Shown here: piece after piece, positions 11,501-24,301 of the stretch | Layout of the letters: each line of letters opens with the position of its first letter | Position numbering within the stretch: the stretch's first letter is position 1 | Assembly (NCBI GenBank): GCA_029783825.1 | Contig: JAREIK010002415.1 | Location: forward strand, 794,506-858,505 | Reading direction: 5' to 3' | DNA: 64,000 bases | Origin: Sapria himalayana | Lineage: Eukaryota > Streptophyta > Magnoliopsida > Malpighiales > Rafflesiaceae | Program-made: the position numbers and the translations under genes | The notes under the pieces: model-generated | What the model saw: only the letters and a program-made list of their open reading frames with translations | Told to the model about the DNA's origin: nothing | Database searches by the model: none

Positions 11501-13552
11501 GTATAGGGTTTATAATGTAGAAAATTTGGAAGTTTTCGTCAATTAAAAGGTATTGTTGCTCTGATAGCTTGTCGTAGCAGATTGTATCTTGGGACTTTAT
11601 ACTTAGCTAGAGGGTTAAAGTCATGTTTTAGTACTGGTATAATAATTGATTATCTTTATTTGACGTGTAGGATTAGGATAACATACTGAACTCATACTTT
11701 TATAATGTTCTTAAATTTTTATATGTACTTTTTAAATTCTTATTGCTTTGGTAAGATTAAAAAAAAATAGAAGTTGTTTATTATAATGAGAGATAATCAT
11801 TTAACTTCAAAATAGTCTCAATAAAATAATAAAAAAAATGTTATTATATTAAAATTTGGTGATCATAAAGTTAAAAGTAACAATCATATTAATTCTTTTG
11901 ATGTTTTGGTTAAAAGAATTAGTTGATAAGTATCTGAGATAAATATTTAAAATTTAAGTTTTTATCAATTATTTTTTATAACTATTGCAATTTATAGTTT
12001 GTTGTTATTTTTTCTTTATTTGTTTTATTTATTGCATTAAGGATGTAAGTATTTAACTTGTGGGATCCTCAATTCTGAGAAAAAAACTATGAATAGTGTC
12101 ATGGCCATGTAATTTTGATCTAAGATGGCATATCTAGAATGTTTGTCTTTGACTATAAGAGAATGGATCTTTAGAGATAAGTAGGCACTTTTTCCTACTT
12201 ATAAATCAAAATACAATTTTTATTTTCTTCCTTGCTCATATTTGTATACCATTACAATCATATTTACTTTTCTTAGATTATTTGTTTTACTCAATTCTGG
12301 TATTCAAATACAATTTTTTACATGCATATATTTTCCATTATGGTTTTCATATTATATTTAATTTTATTTTTGAATTTATTTTTTTCTTTCCTCTTCTCTT
12401 TCCAATGTTAATTTATACTCATGATAAGCTCTCCCTTTATTTTCAACATGGATGTCTTTCTTGTAATCCATCCAAGCTTTCCTTCTCCCTTACCTATAAA
12501 ATATACTCACATCTGCTTCCTACAATTAATATATTAACAATATATATGTAAACAAATTTTGTTTAAAATTTAAATATAAACTATACTATAAATGTGATTA
12601 ATATAAAAGATGAGGAAACAAAATTAAAAAAAATACACCGTAGTTTGATTCTGAAAATGTAAATCTAAAGTAAAATAAAAATAAATCTCCTACAAAATTT
12701 CTTTCAATCCCAATATTACTGTGAATGGTTCATATCATCACAACTCATAAGAAATAGTTGAAAAGAATGGAATGAAGGCATGTTCTTTCTGATCATTTCT
12801 TTTGCCTTCTAAAAAATAATGAGGTTGAACATGTGCCATTGGAAATACTTGAATTTACTTTCTATTGCATCATTAGGTACATCACATCGTGATGCCATAA
12901 TTTGAGTTTTAAAATGAAAGCACATAACATGCAACATTCAATTACACATGATCATAAAAGTCAATTTTAAAAACTAATGAAGACCTCTCTATTTGGGATG
13001 TTTCTATGTAGTCTATTTTTTTTTCTTGAGCTACATGTCTAAAAAATACATTTCTTGAGCTACATTTGTGCATGTGTGTAGTCATTTTCATGGAGTTAAT
13101 CTAGCACATTAACTTCCAATCACTACTTTCTTGAATTAATCATAGGTATGACTACCTAAGACTCTTGGCCAAAATCTGAATATTTTTCTTAGAGAGGTTA
13201 TAATAAATTCACTATTAAATAAATTATAGAGGATTAGGATTGATGCTTTGCTAATTTTCTTGTTTGGGATTTTTTACCAATTTTATATTTAAATTAGATT
13301 ATCAAGTTATTAATTATTTTCTTTAGGGGCGTTGTTGATTTTTGCTTAATTTTTAAATTATTCATCAAAATCATAGCTACTCAGATTGAAAAGAGGAAGC
13401 ATTTCATTTTGATGGCATTTTGATGTTTCATTTTTATCTTTTCCAAGGTGAATTCATCACACTATCTATAAATATCCCCCCCGTGAACTCTGTTTTATGT
13501 CGAAACCTCTCCTGTCAATATTATTTGTCAACGAGATAATCTCTCACAATAT

Positions 13553-13558
<6 letters not shown>
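11501..13558. other. Unresolved AT-rich sequence
   Basis: No gene, transposase or LTR was recognised. If the SAC9-like fragment was longer before the hAT insertion at 7551, its continuation would begin here, but no further SAC motif could be read in any frame. Confidence 0.3.

Positions 13559-13595
<37 letters not shown>
13559..13595. repeat. (TG)n microsatellite, about 18 units
   Basis: An uninterrupted run of TG dinucleotides. The open frame translating it as alternating Cys and Val is an artefact of the repeat. Confidence 0.98.
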
Positions 13596-13596
<1 letters not shown>

Positions 13597-14129
13597 CCAA
13601 TGTATTAATACAAATAACATGTATAATACTTCCAATTCAAACTATTATATGGAGTTGCAGTTAACAAACCATCTGCCTATGATATATAGTTTATTTTGTC
13701 TAGCAGAGTTTTCAGATTTCACATTGAAAAGCAAACCTCAAGGGAAATATAGTTGTCACATAAGCAAGCATATATCGTCACCGTTTAAGTTATCAACAAT
13801 AAATATGATTCCTTTATAATTCATTTTCTGATATTTGATACAACATAATTCTTCCCAAGTCCCATTTTGCTGCATAAGTTTCTATATATATTAAAACATG
13901 AAGAACAGCAACATCTATTAAACTGTTACAATCCGCGGCTCAACATTTTAATATACCACGTCGCCAATGGTGACAAGCACTCGGCCAAAAGCACTTTATT
14001 TAGAGCCTGCTACGTAGCTAAAGTCATAAAATGATTTCCAGTGGCAAGTACTGAACTAAGAGTACTTTATCCACGCCAATGATTTCCTTCTCTTTTAAAT
14101 TAATTTTACATTAACCGAAGTCCTTATAC

Positions 14130-14310
14130 GAGTACCACACCTAGCCATTCGCGTCAGGGAAACTCAGGTCTATTTAACACACAATATAGACCTAGCCATT
14201 GGTTAGGGGGGTTTGGGCCTGTCTAATACACATTATGAACTTAGCTATTTGGGTCAGGGACGTTTGTGCATATCTAATCTAATACACGATGTGATTATGT
14301 GAACCTGTCC
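14130..14310. repeat. Three imperfect tandem copies of a 60-65 bp unit
   Basis: Each unit has a CCTAGCCATT or CTTAGCTATT start, a GGTCAGGGA or GGTTAGGGG centre, then CTATTTAACACAC or CTAATACAC followed by an ATATAGA, TTATGAA or CGATGTG end. The first unit begins near 14142, the second near 14192 and the third near 14250. The host sequence (13900-14580) is less AT-rich than its neighbours and is otherwise unclassified. Confidence 0.55.
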
Positions 14311-14579
14311 TGTTCTAGTTCGCAATTATTAGGTCACACAAAATCTCAACTAATATGGGATTGTTAACCTGGTCCAGGCACATATTCCGACAAATTTAAT
14401 TGGACTGACATGTCCCAAGTGTTCTTGCCCAAGCCCTTTGCACATTTGATTGGGCCAAAAATTAGCAATGCTGGCCATCCAGTTGGGGTTGAGTCTACCT
14501 GACCTATTTTATAATCGGATGAGTTTTGTCTGACTTATTGTTTTAGGCTTCGCCTGTTTGTTGGGCTGCTGGGAAACAC

Positions 14580-15026
14580 GAATTACTAAACATATTTAAA
14601 AGCATATGCCCAAAAATCAACACCATATGCCCAAACATGTGAAAACAAAGTCCAAATTGCAAAAGTCCAAACTTGTTGAATTTATGATTCAAAATTATTC
14701 ACATGATTACGTCTTGATTGCTAAACCAAAGAAAAGATTTTATCTACAGTTTTTTGAATTTTCAAATATTTTACAAACTTCAATTTCCCATGATACTCAA
14801 TCTTGTAGACAAATAAGAGAAAAAATAGTTCCCATACTACAAAAATACTTTATACAAGTTAAATAATTAGAATGCCAATTTTATAATATGCACACATAAA
14901 ATACTCAAATTATAAACTAAAAAAAAATACACATTGCACAATTTAAGTAAACAAACCAAAATTTAACAATATATATTTCCAAAAATCAATAAATAAATAG
15001 CATAAATTAAAAGTATAGAATAATAG
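14580..15026. other. Unresolved AT-rich sequence
   Basis: An open frame at 14606-14866 on the plus strand has no recognisable domain. No repeats or transposon ends were identified. Confidence 0.3.
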
Positions 15027-15520
15027 GTTCCAAAATAAATTTTTTTTGAATCAACTCCTAGCTCAGAGAGAATAGAAAGATAAATCCACAAAAAGGGCAG
15101 ACCCAAATGTTTGTCCTAAAACTACTCCACAAAGAAGAGGACTTGTGTGGGAGACTAGACAATCCCAAAGAAAAGTATATCTAGGGACAAATGAACATAG
15201 AAAAACCCACCATGCACTATCATACAGAAAAAAAAAATGAAATGAAAAATGCACAAAAGTGTTCTTCTAAAAACACACACACATAAAAGAACCAAAAAAA
15301 ATATGTACCCATTTCATTTTTTTAATTTGTTTGTATGATGGAACTCTCCCCATCTGAGAGGGCACCACGTGTGCTCTTTTTGAGAAAATGGAAACATTCC
15401 CATTTTCAGAAATTTTATAATTTTATTTATTATTTTTAAATTAAAACATGGTATTTTATCCCACATTCTTAGTCTATATATACCACACTTTTAAAAAAAC
15501 ATAAACAAATAAATGGACTA
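15027..15520. repeat. Dispersed unclassified repeat, copy 1
   Basis: This segment matches 21009-21390 in the same orientation. Shared blocks include GAGAGAATA, TGTCCTA, GGGAGACTGGACAA or GGGAGACTAGACAA, CATGCAC, AATGAAATGAAAAATGCA and ACAAATAAATGG. It has no coding content. It could be a solo LTR or part of one, but TG and CA ends were not proven. Confidence 0.7.
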
Positions 15521-16139
15521 TTTTGCCCAACATGGGAAGACCCAACAAATCTCATCATCTTCCCTAGGTGGGGAGACTCATATCAGTATGTAACTTAAAA
15601 AAATTAAATTTTGGCGATGATACAAATTTTATGAACATTTCGACGACATTTTTTATTTGTATGTATTTTTTCAAGTATAATTAACTTTTCATCTGATGCA
15701 TCTCATTGACAATGATATCATATATCAATATGTTTCGACATACTCTGAAAGATCTAATTTTTGGAGAGTTTTATAGCATTCTGACTATCATACTATATAA
15801 TGTATGTATTCTATCACACATCTAAGTATGTAAGAAACTTTTTCATATATAAACTTTCTTTGTAAGCTTTAATAGTTATAATGAATTCAACCTCAGTGTT
15901 AGTGCTATGTAATTTTGTAACTTGAATTTCTATGAGATGATTCTCCTCCAAAGGTTATTAGATAATCTGATATGGATCTATATGAATCTAATTAAATTAC
16001 CGTTGATATCAAAATTAGTATATGCGAGAAGCATATATTTTAACTACCCAAGCAAAAAAAATAAGCGAGAAGTCCCCCATATATACCTCAAGATAGATTT
16101 CACTACAACCCAATGATATCTGCCTAAATTATAGAGAAA
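15521..16139. other. Unresolved AT-rich sequence
   Basis: Sequence between the dispersed repeat and the copia pol relic. No LTR corresponding to the neighbouring copia was found, so the 3' end of that element is missing or unrecognisable. Confidence 0.3.
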
Positions 16140-18760
16140 ACAATTGACAATGCCGATAGTGTATGCTATATCTAGTCTAATATAGACCATGACATATTAA
16201 ACTATCAACTACTGAGGCATAGGAGACATGACTCATGTCTCTCATTTCCTCATTAGTCTTAGGACTATGTTCAATTCTCAGCTTAAAATATTTAGCTATG
16301 AGAGATTAGGTCAGCTTGGCCTCTTTCATAAAAAATCTCTTTAGAACTTTATTTATGTATCATTTTTGAGATAATCAGATATGCCTTGAATGCCTATCTT
16401 GGATGATGCTCATCTCTAAAATTTGTTTGACTAGTCCTAAGCTTTTCATAGAAAATTCCTTTCCCATCTCTTCCTTAAGAGTATCAATCTATGCTCTATC
16501 ATGATCAATGATTAGTATATCAATTACATACAATAAAAGTATAAGTTTGTCATCTCTTGATTGATGAGTGGCAAATATATAATAGTCATAAGTTGTTGAT
16601 GGAAGTAATGAGACTCAGTGAATGAATATAATTTCTTATATCACAGCCTAGCAGCTTGTTTAAGATTATACAAACTCTTGTTCAAATTACAAACAAGGCT
16701 TCCTTCTCTTTTATAATGAATCCCTTAAGCTAATTCATGCAGAGAGTCTCATGGTCACCATGAAGAAATATCATCTCTAGATTGAGTTATTCAATTTTTA
16801 AGTATAAGCTAGTAGCCAAACTCATAACTACTCAAATAGAAGACATATTCACTACGAGAGAATATTTCATCATAATCAATTCCTTTATTTTGACTAAACC
16901 CTTTGACTATGAACTAAGCCTTATGTTTCAATTGAGAGTAATCATCATTGGTTTTTAGTATAAAAAGTTATCTATTTTTCACAGAGTGCTTCCCTTTCTG
17001 TAAGGGTACTAAATTGATTATAAGTTTGGTTGATGTGAAGAGGCTTTATATCTACATGAATAGCCTAAAGGCATTCCTCTTTATTCTCATGAGAGATTTT
17101 CTCCTAAAATATCTTGAGCTTGCCTACATCAATGAATAATATGTAATCACTAAATCTAGAGGATATCTAGCAAATCCTAGATGATTTTCTTAGTTTAGAC
17201 TGATATGTATTATCATGAACAACTAGGTATTATCTAGTTTCAGCTAGAATATGATCACTTACTTCCTCAATAGGAATAATCTCGATGCTCAAAAATATCA
17301 GATGTAACTTATGACTAAAAAAATATCATGTCTATCTTGAGGCTTAGAATCATTTGGTGACTGCTCAATTCTTTCTCCTTGATCAAATTGATCTCTAAAA
17401 AGAATCGACATTGGATTTGTGTAAATAGGAATCTCTATGTAATCAATCTCCTTTCTACTTGGATTACTATCATCCATAAATTGGCCATCCAAAAAAATTA
17501 AATCTCTGTTCTAAATAAGCTTCTTGAAAATTGAGTCTCATAGTCTATACTTAAACTCTTTATGTCCATAACCAATAAAGATCAATTGACATGTAGTATC
17601 ATTTAGTTTAGATCATTCATATTTTGGGATATGAACATAGGCTTTGTAGCTGAAAACTCACAAATGATTATATAAGATATCTTTTGTAGTCAAGATTTTA
17701 TTGGAAATATCTCCATTTAGAGTATCAGTAGGGCATATACTAATTACATCAATAGCCATATACATAGTATCTCCCCAAAATTCCTTGGGAAGATGTATAT
17801 GAAAAAGCATGTACCAAACTCTCTCTTCAATAGTTTAGTTTATCCTCTCAGTGATATCATTTAATTGTGACATCTTGCCTATTATCTTTTCATATCTAAT
17901 ACAATGAGATACAGAATAATTGTCAAACTAACCTTGATATTCCCTTCATTATCAAAACGTGTGGAGAATAATTTTTTATCAGTCTCTCTCTCAACTCTAG
18001 CATGAAAATCTTAAAAGATAAGAAAGAAATAATCTTTTGTTTTTAGTGTGTATACTCATAATTTTCTAGAGTGATCATCAATAAATATGATAAAATAAAG
18101 GGTCGTATCGAATGTTTTGCTTCTTGGAGTAGACATTGAATTGAATAATATTGGATATATTATATTTCATCAAGGGTAGATGAGAGTGGAAAGATTCTAT
18201 ATGGATTTTTCTGGTCATGCAGTCCATACATTCATAAAGAAAAAAATCATTGATTCAATGACCATATATTCCTTCTAGCTAAAAGTTTAAGTCATTTCTC
18301 ACTCACTTGACTAAGACTCTTGTACCAAAGACTAGTATTACTCTTTTGAGGAATAATATTTACATAATCTCTATACACTCTTGCCTGAGTAGCACAAAAC
18401 GTGCTCTTCTTCATACCTCTCACAATGACTATTACACTATTGACTAGTTTCCACTAGAAATCACAAAAAAGACTGACATGTCATATGTTATCCAATATGC
18501 TAACAATATTTGATACATATCAAACATCTCGAATCATTAGGTAATATCCTGTTTGTATCAACAGATAAATATCTCTCTTGCCTAAAATATGTGATGCTCT
18601 ACTATTTCTATCTTTACTATTCCATAATCATTAGGCATGTAAGCAATAAAGAAGGCAATGTGTGTGATAATATGAAATGATGCTCCTGAGTCAATAAGCT
18701 AATTACCATCATAAGATATTATATTAATATAAGTATCATCACTAACTAGTATCAAACCAT
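16140..18760 (-). pseudogene. Copia pol relic of Tnt1-like type (protease to reverse transcriptase)
   Basis: On the minus strand the order is protease, integrase, reverse transcriptase. The protease active site reads LIDSGASFHI near 18690-18715. The GAG-pre-integrase zone has LKLLARRNI and an MTRKIHIESFHSHLP segment near 18180-18300. The reverse transcriptase region contains CNLNKSLYNLKQA near 16650-16690, a YVIDILI remnant of the YVDD site near 16520, and an ELRIEHSPKTNEE-type segment with MSHVSYASVV near 16200-16290. Homology ends near 16140 before RNase H. Many stops and frameshifts are present. Its fused upstream partner belongs to a different copia family. Confidence 0.85.
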
Positions 18761-20784
18761 TTATCATGTAACGTACAGTATTGGTTGCTTCCACCCAAAA
18801 AGAGTTGGGTAGACTTGTAGTTCTCAACATTGCTCTCATCTGTTTTGCAAGAGTTTTGTTCAATTATTCTACTACTTATTTTGTTGTGGCATGTTCGTGA
18901 CTATGAACTATCATTTTATACATTCTTGCTTACATATAGTAAGGAATTGGTAATCTATATATTTTCTTCCATTATATGTCTGCAAATACTTAATCTTTTT
19001 CTCGGATTTAAGTTTCACCCATGCTTTGAAGTCTTTAAAAATTGGAAATATATCTAACTTTTTCTTGATTGATTATGCCCAACATCTCATTGAGTAATCA
19101 TCAATGAAAAATACAAAATATTTTGCTCCTCATTGAGATATTTCTAATAATTCTTATATATCAAAATGTATCCAGTATACAATATATTTACTTCTACTAG
19201 TTGATTTACTAAATACCAATCTATTATGCTTGCTTATAATACAATACTCAAAAAAACAAAAATTTATTTATTTGAACCATAAAAGTGACTTTTTGTTTGA
19301 GAAAATCTTCAAACCTTGTTCTGACATATGACTTAGTTTGAGATGCCACAGCACCACGGATTCTTCTCCTTTGCTAATTGATGTAGTACATGCATCAACT
19401 TCCTGTACTACTCCTTTAAGCATGAATGAATTTTTTGTGATCTTTTCTCCCTTCATGACCACAAGTGTGTATCTCACAATCTTTATCATCTCATTCTCAA
19501 TATAAGTCTTATACCCAAGACTATCTATTTCTTCCAAAGATCATAAATTTTTCTTCGAGTCTATATTATGTTATACTTTTTGAATGGTACGAACCATACC
19601 ACCAATATTTTAATTTTGATAATACTAATACCAATAATTTTTTAAGCATGATCATCACTCATATGCACAGAACCTCCTGAGATTAGTTCATATCTGTGAA
19701 ACAAATATCTTTGAGATGTTATGTGCCACAAAACTCATGAGTCTAGCAACCAATATCACCAAACTATTTCTACTTTCAACTATTTTTGTTATAGTTTTGT
19801 ATAAAATATTATCATCATTGATGCTTGTTATATTCATTGAGTATTTTATAAATCATCATCTCTACTTTTATTCTTAAACCAACAATCTATTTTGAAGTGT
19901 CATTTCTTACCATAGTTATAATATTTAATATTTTTCTTATTTCTTGATTTTGATCTACCATAATTTTGATTCTCACTGGGGCCATGCTCCATTGATCTCC
20001 CTCATATCACCATCAAAGCTTCTATTGTCTATGCATTTGTGTATCTCTCCTTCTTATTTTTGTGTCGACATTCTTCTTCTAAGATAGCAGTGACATTATC
20101 ACTGAAGATTAAATTATTTATTAGAACACTATTCATTAGATTGATGATGAATTGATCAAATGAATCAAGTAGACTTAGAAGTAAGATCTTAACACATTTA
20201 ACTTCTTCTATTTTATGACTCAACATTATAAGTTGAGAAAATAGATTATTCAAAGTATTGATATGATTAGTTACCATAATAGATTCCATTATTCAAAGAG
20301 TATAAAGTCTTCTCTTTAAAAAGATCTCGTTGTCAAGTGACTTCACCTCATATAATTAATCTTGTTAAAGTATCATAAATTTATTTTGTTGTATTCTTTT
20401 CTATCACACTCGATAATAATATATCAGCTAGTGATAAATACATATTGGCAATTACATTACCATCCATCTCATTCTAGTACTTATTTTAGGAATCTTGGTG
20501 GACTTTTTTCCAATCTCATATAAATAATTATCTTTCCTCAAAATTACCTCTATTTTTATTTTTATAATGAAAAATTACTCTCATTGAATTTTTCTACTTT
20601 AAATTTACTACCATTTGTTTTACTTTTATAGTGAATGATAATCGAGAGTAATAGTAACTATTTGTGTTATTATACCAAAAAAGTTTCCAAGTGGAATGGT
20701 GCAATACCCTTTTAAAAATTATAGACCTTGAGTCTCTTATCACCCTTTTGACATAACTTTCCTCAACCACATCTCTGATATAAC
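18761..20784 (-). pseudogene. Copia gag, protease and integrase N-part, second family (family B)
   Basis: The minus strand carries gag (IMVTNHINTLNNLFSQLIML at 20230-20289, then LLSLLDSFDQFIINLMNS), a GAG-pre-integrase block at 19268-19537 with VVLWHLKLSHMSEQGLK, and an integrase segment ending in TTSLPNSFWVEATN near 18790. It matches 58420-60420 closely over its whole length. Near 18760 the match stops and a Tnt1-like protease begins, so the integrase C-part and everything after it are replaced. Frames are broken throughout. Confidence 0.88.
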
Positions 20785-21007
20785 TGTTATAAAAATAAAA
20801 TATGTAACAATAATTTGAAAATAGAAAATTCAATCATAAGATAATAAAATAAATAATATAAAAAATGCAATATAAGCTAAAAGAGAATTGGGATTATGGT
20901 ACTTTTAAAAGGAGGAGAAACCTCCTTTTATAGAAGAGATATTGAAAATCTCAAATGGTTTTTTGTTGTGGGCAATGTGATGTTTCACCAACCAGTTTGA
21001 CTTTATA
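20785..21007 (-). repeat. 5' LTR of the minus-strand family B copia
   Basis: On the minus strand the LTR runs from about 21007 to CA at 20785 and is followed by TTATATCAGAG, a decayed form of the initiator-tRNA primer binding site TGGTATCAGAG. It contains the family TATA box in TCTATAAAAGGAGG and the TGAAACATCAC word shared with the LTR at 21631. No partner 3' LTR exists at the left end of this copia relic. Confidence 0.8.
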
Positions 21008-21008
21008 G

Positions 21009-21390
21009 ACTTCAAAATAAAATTTTCCAAAACTAATGCCTAAGAGAGAATATAAAGAGGAAATCACAAATTGGACAAACCAAGATATATGTCCTATAAT
21101 TATTGCAAGAAGAAGAGAGCTTCTTTGGGAGACTGGACAACCTAGAAAAAAATTTAACTCTATGGAAAAATTCACAAAAGAACAATCATGCACAATCTCA
21201 CTCTCATAAAGAAAAAAAATGAAATGAAAAATGCATATGTTTTTGTCAAAATACATACATAGAGAACAAAAAAAAAAAGAACACAAATTCCTTTTAATGC
21301 ATTAGGTTGGGGGCATTCTTCCATTCTTGGTCTATGTACATCTCACTTTAGAAAATCAACAACAAATAAATGGGCAAACCCAACACTTTT
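21009..21390. repeat. Dispersed unclassified repeat, copy 2
   Basis: It matches 15027-15520 in the same orientation over most of its length; copy 1 has about 110 bp more in its second half. It begins immediately beyond the copia LTR ending near 21007. Confidence 0.7.
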
Positions 21391-21630
21391 TTATATTATA
21401 AAAAAAGTTATATCAAAATAAAAATATGTTAAACCCAAAAGTACCCTTACCTCAAGTCCTAGTCAATATTATAAAATTAAAAAAAAAATCAAAAAAATTG
21501 TATGTGCATTTATACATATATGTTATATGAATATGTTAAACATGCATGATAATATGTATATGTTAACCATATATTGTATATGGTTTTTTGAAAAATCTAC
21601 TATATAAATGTGTGTAGTATATATGCTAAA
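21391..21630. other. AT-rich sequence with TATA-like alternating stretches
   Basis: Alternating purine and pyrimidine words such as ATACATATATG dominate, with GGTTTTTTGAAAAATC near 21580. Similar sequence recurs beside other copia insertions in this window. The last five bases (CTAAA, 21626-21630) are the target duplication of the copia that follows. Confidence 0.5.
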
Positions 21631-21717
21631 TGTAATATTAATAAGGGTATGTGAAACATCACATTGTCCATAATGGAATTTCATTAGAATTTCTACTTTT
21701 TCTTCTATAAAAGGAGG
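21631..21717 (+). repeat. 5' LTR remnant lacking the R-U5 part
   Basis: It matches the start of the 3' LTR (29743-29973) as far as CTATAAAAGGAGG and then jumps directly into TAGTATTATAGG, the decayed primer binding site. About 140 bp present in the 3' LTR after the TATA box are missing. The two LTRs are therefore unequal: 87 bp against 231 bp. Confidence 0.8.
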
Positions 21718-21889
21718 TAGTATTATAGGTGGGGTTTAGATAGTAACTTTTGTGATTAATATATGTCTAGGAAAGTTTTGTCAAAAGGATGAAAGAGCCT
21801 CAAGACCTATGGCTTTAAGAGAGTATTGTACCCCTTCACTTATGAACTTTTTTTGTGTATTAACACAAATAATTACTAATATTCTCGAG

Positions 21890-24301
21890 TATTATTCACT
21901 ATAATAGTGAAATCAATATGAGTAAAATTTGAAGTGAAAAAATTCAATAAGAATAATTTTGTAATATAGAAAATAAAAATTAAGGCAATTTTAAGGAATT
22001 GCTTATATAGAATTAGAAAAAGGTCCACCGGGATTCCTAAAGATAAGTGGAATGAGACGGATGATAATATGATTGCCGATCTATATTTTGTACTAGCTGA
22101 TGAAGTATTATCGATTGTGGTATAAAAGAATAGAGCAAAAAAGATATGGGATACACTCATAAGATTATATGAGACAAAGTCACTTAATAATATCTTCTTA
22201 AAGAGAAGATTTTACCCTCTTCAAATGGTGGAAATTGTTATGACAACAAATTATATCAGTACTTTAAATACATTATTTTTTCAACTTACAATGTTGGGTC
22301 ATAAAATAAAAAAAGTTGAACGTACTGAGATTTTACTTCAAAGTCTATCTGATTTATATGATCAACTTGTTATCAATCTGATAAATAGTTTTTTGATAGA
22401 CAGTTTAATCTTCAATGATATTGCTTATGTCATCTTTGAAGAAGAAACAAATGCAAAAACAAGGAGGATAGATATGCAAATGAACAGCAAGTAGAAGCCT
22501 TGATGATGATACGATGAAGATCAACAAATCATGGCCCTAGTGAGAGTCAAAATTATAGTAGATCAAAATAAAGAAGTAAAAAAAAATATTAAGTGCTACA
22601 TCATTTGCAAGAAATGACACTTTAAAATAGATTATTGATTTATGAAAAAAGGGTAGGAATGATTAGTTATCAAACACTCAAGGAAATATTGCAAGTATAA
22701 ATAATATTGGCAATATCTTATACAATAAGGTGACAATAATAGGTGAAAACAAAAAGTAATTTGGTGATGTGTGGTTGCTAGACTTAGGAGCTTCATGGTA
22801 CATGATATCTCAAAGAAATTGGTTTCACAAATGTGAAACAATTTCAATAGGTTTTGTGCACATGGATGCTGATAATGCTTTGAAGGTTATTGTATCGATA
22901 TTATCAAAATAAAATTATTTCATGGTATGGTTCATACCATTCAAGAGGTACAACATGTGATGAACTTGAAAAAATCTATTGTCTGTATGACAAATAGATA
23001 GTTTTGAGTGTAAAACTCATATTAAGAATAGGATGACAAAGATTATGAGAGACACATTTATAGTCATGAAGGGAGAAAAGATAATGGTAAATTTATTCAT
23101 ACTTAACGGGAGGAATAGTATAGGAAGCTTATGCATGATTTGTATCAATTAGCAAAAGAGAAGAATCAATAATGATGTAACATCTCAAACTAGGCCACGT
23201 ATTAGAACATGATTTGAAGATCCTGAACAAAAAGTTACTTCTAAGGCTCAAATCCATAATTTATCTTTTCAAGAGCATTTTGTTACAAGTAAGCAGAATA
23301 GATAAGCATTTAATAGATCAATTGTAAGAAGTAAATATATTCTAGACTCGATACATTTTGATTTTTAGAAATCATTGGAAATATCCCAAGGAGTTGCAAA
23401 ATATTTTGTATCTTTCATTAATGATTACTCGAGGAGATGTTGAGTGTATTTAATCATTAAGAAGTTAGATATATTTCTAATTCTTAAAGACTTTAAAACA
23501 TAAGTAAAACTTGAATCCAAGAAAATGATTAAGTGTTTGCAGACAAATAATGGAAGAGAGTATATAGATGGCTAGTTCCTTGCTCTTTTTAAGAAATGAT
23601 ATATAAGGTGATAGTTCATAGTCACATATATGTCAAAATAAAATAGAGTAGTAGAATGATTGAACATAACTTTCATAGAATAGAGAAGAACAATGTTGAG
23701 GACTGCAAGTATACCAAATTATTTTGGGTAGAAGTGTCTAGTACTATAAGTTATATGATAAATAAGTCACTATCAACTATGATTGATGTGAAGTAGTTGA
23801 TAGAGATGTGGACTGGTAATTTAGTAGATTACTCTATTTTATACTTTTTTAGATATCCTACATATATGTAATATACAATACCCAAGAAAGAATAAAGTTT
23901 GATCTGAAATATAGAAAGTAGATATTCTTAGGGTATGCTGAAGGAGTAAAAGGGTATTACATATGGGATCCCACTATCAATAAGGTAATTATCAGCAGAG
24001 ATGTAATTTTTGTAGAAAATCAACTATAAAGAATTGATGATAATAATAGCACATTGAAAAAAGCTTTAAAAATTTCTCGAGTCTGAGACTCCAGAAGTTA
24101 GTCAACCAATACATGATAGGCCAAATTGGCACTCAGAGTATATTAAGAAGAGCAATCTTACATATTTTCTTCTAACATATGATGGAGAACCTTCAACATT
24201 CATGAAGCTTCAAATAATTTAGATACATCTTTATTGATGACAAGAATGAATAAAGAAATTGAAACTCTCCATAAGAAAAAGACTTGAAAGCTGGTACAAT
24301 T
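21890..24301 (+). pseudogene. Copia gag, protease and integrase relic (family B, first part)
   Basis: Gag is readable from about 21900, including VMTTNYISTLNTLFFQLTML at 22240-22299 and LLQSLSDLYDQLVINL. A nucleocapsid zinc-knuckle remnant (KCYIICKK then a stop, HFKID) lies near 22588-22635. The protease site reads LLDLGASWYM near 22780, with Leu in place of the Ser usual in DSGA. Integrase follows with YFVSFINDYSRRC near 23400 and CLQTNNGREYIDG near 23540, where the second catalytic Asp of the usual TDNG is Asn. The frame is cut by the hAT insertion after KTWKLVQ. Confidence 0.88.

Noticed and set aside
13562..13819. 85-residue frame beginning with alternating Cys and Val
   Set aside because: The start lies in a (TG)n microsatellite and the rest has no domain.
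11501..15000. Downstream SAC9 exons after the hAT insertion
   Set aside because: No SAC catalytic or WW-type motif could be read in any frame here.
15027..21390. The two dispersed repeats as LTR pair of a single 6 kb element
   Set aside because: The copia inside is in minus orientation with its own LTR at 20785-21007, the tips are not proven TG...CA and no target duplication was seen, so pairing is left as a hypothesis only.
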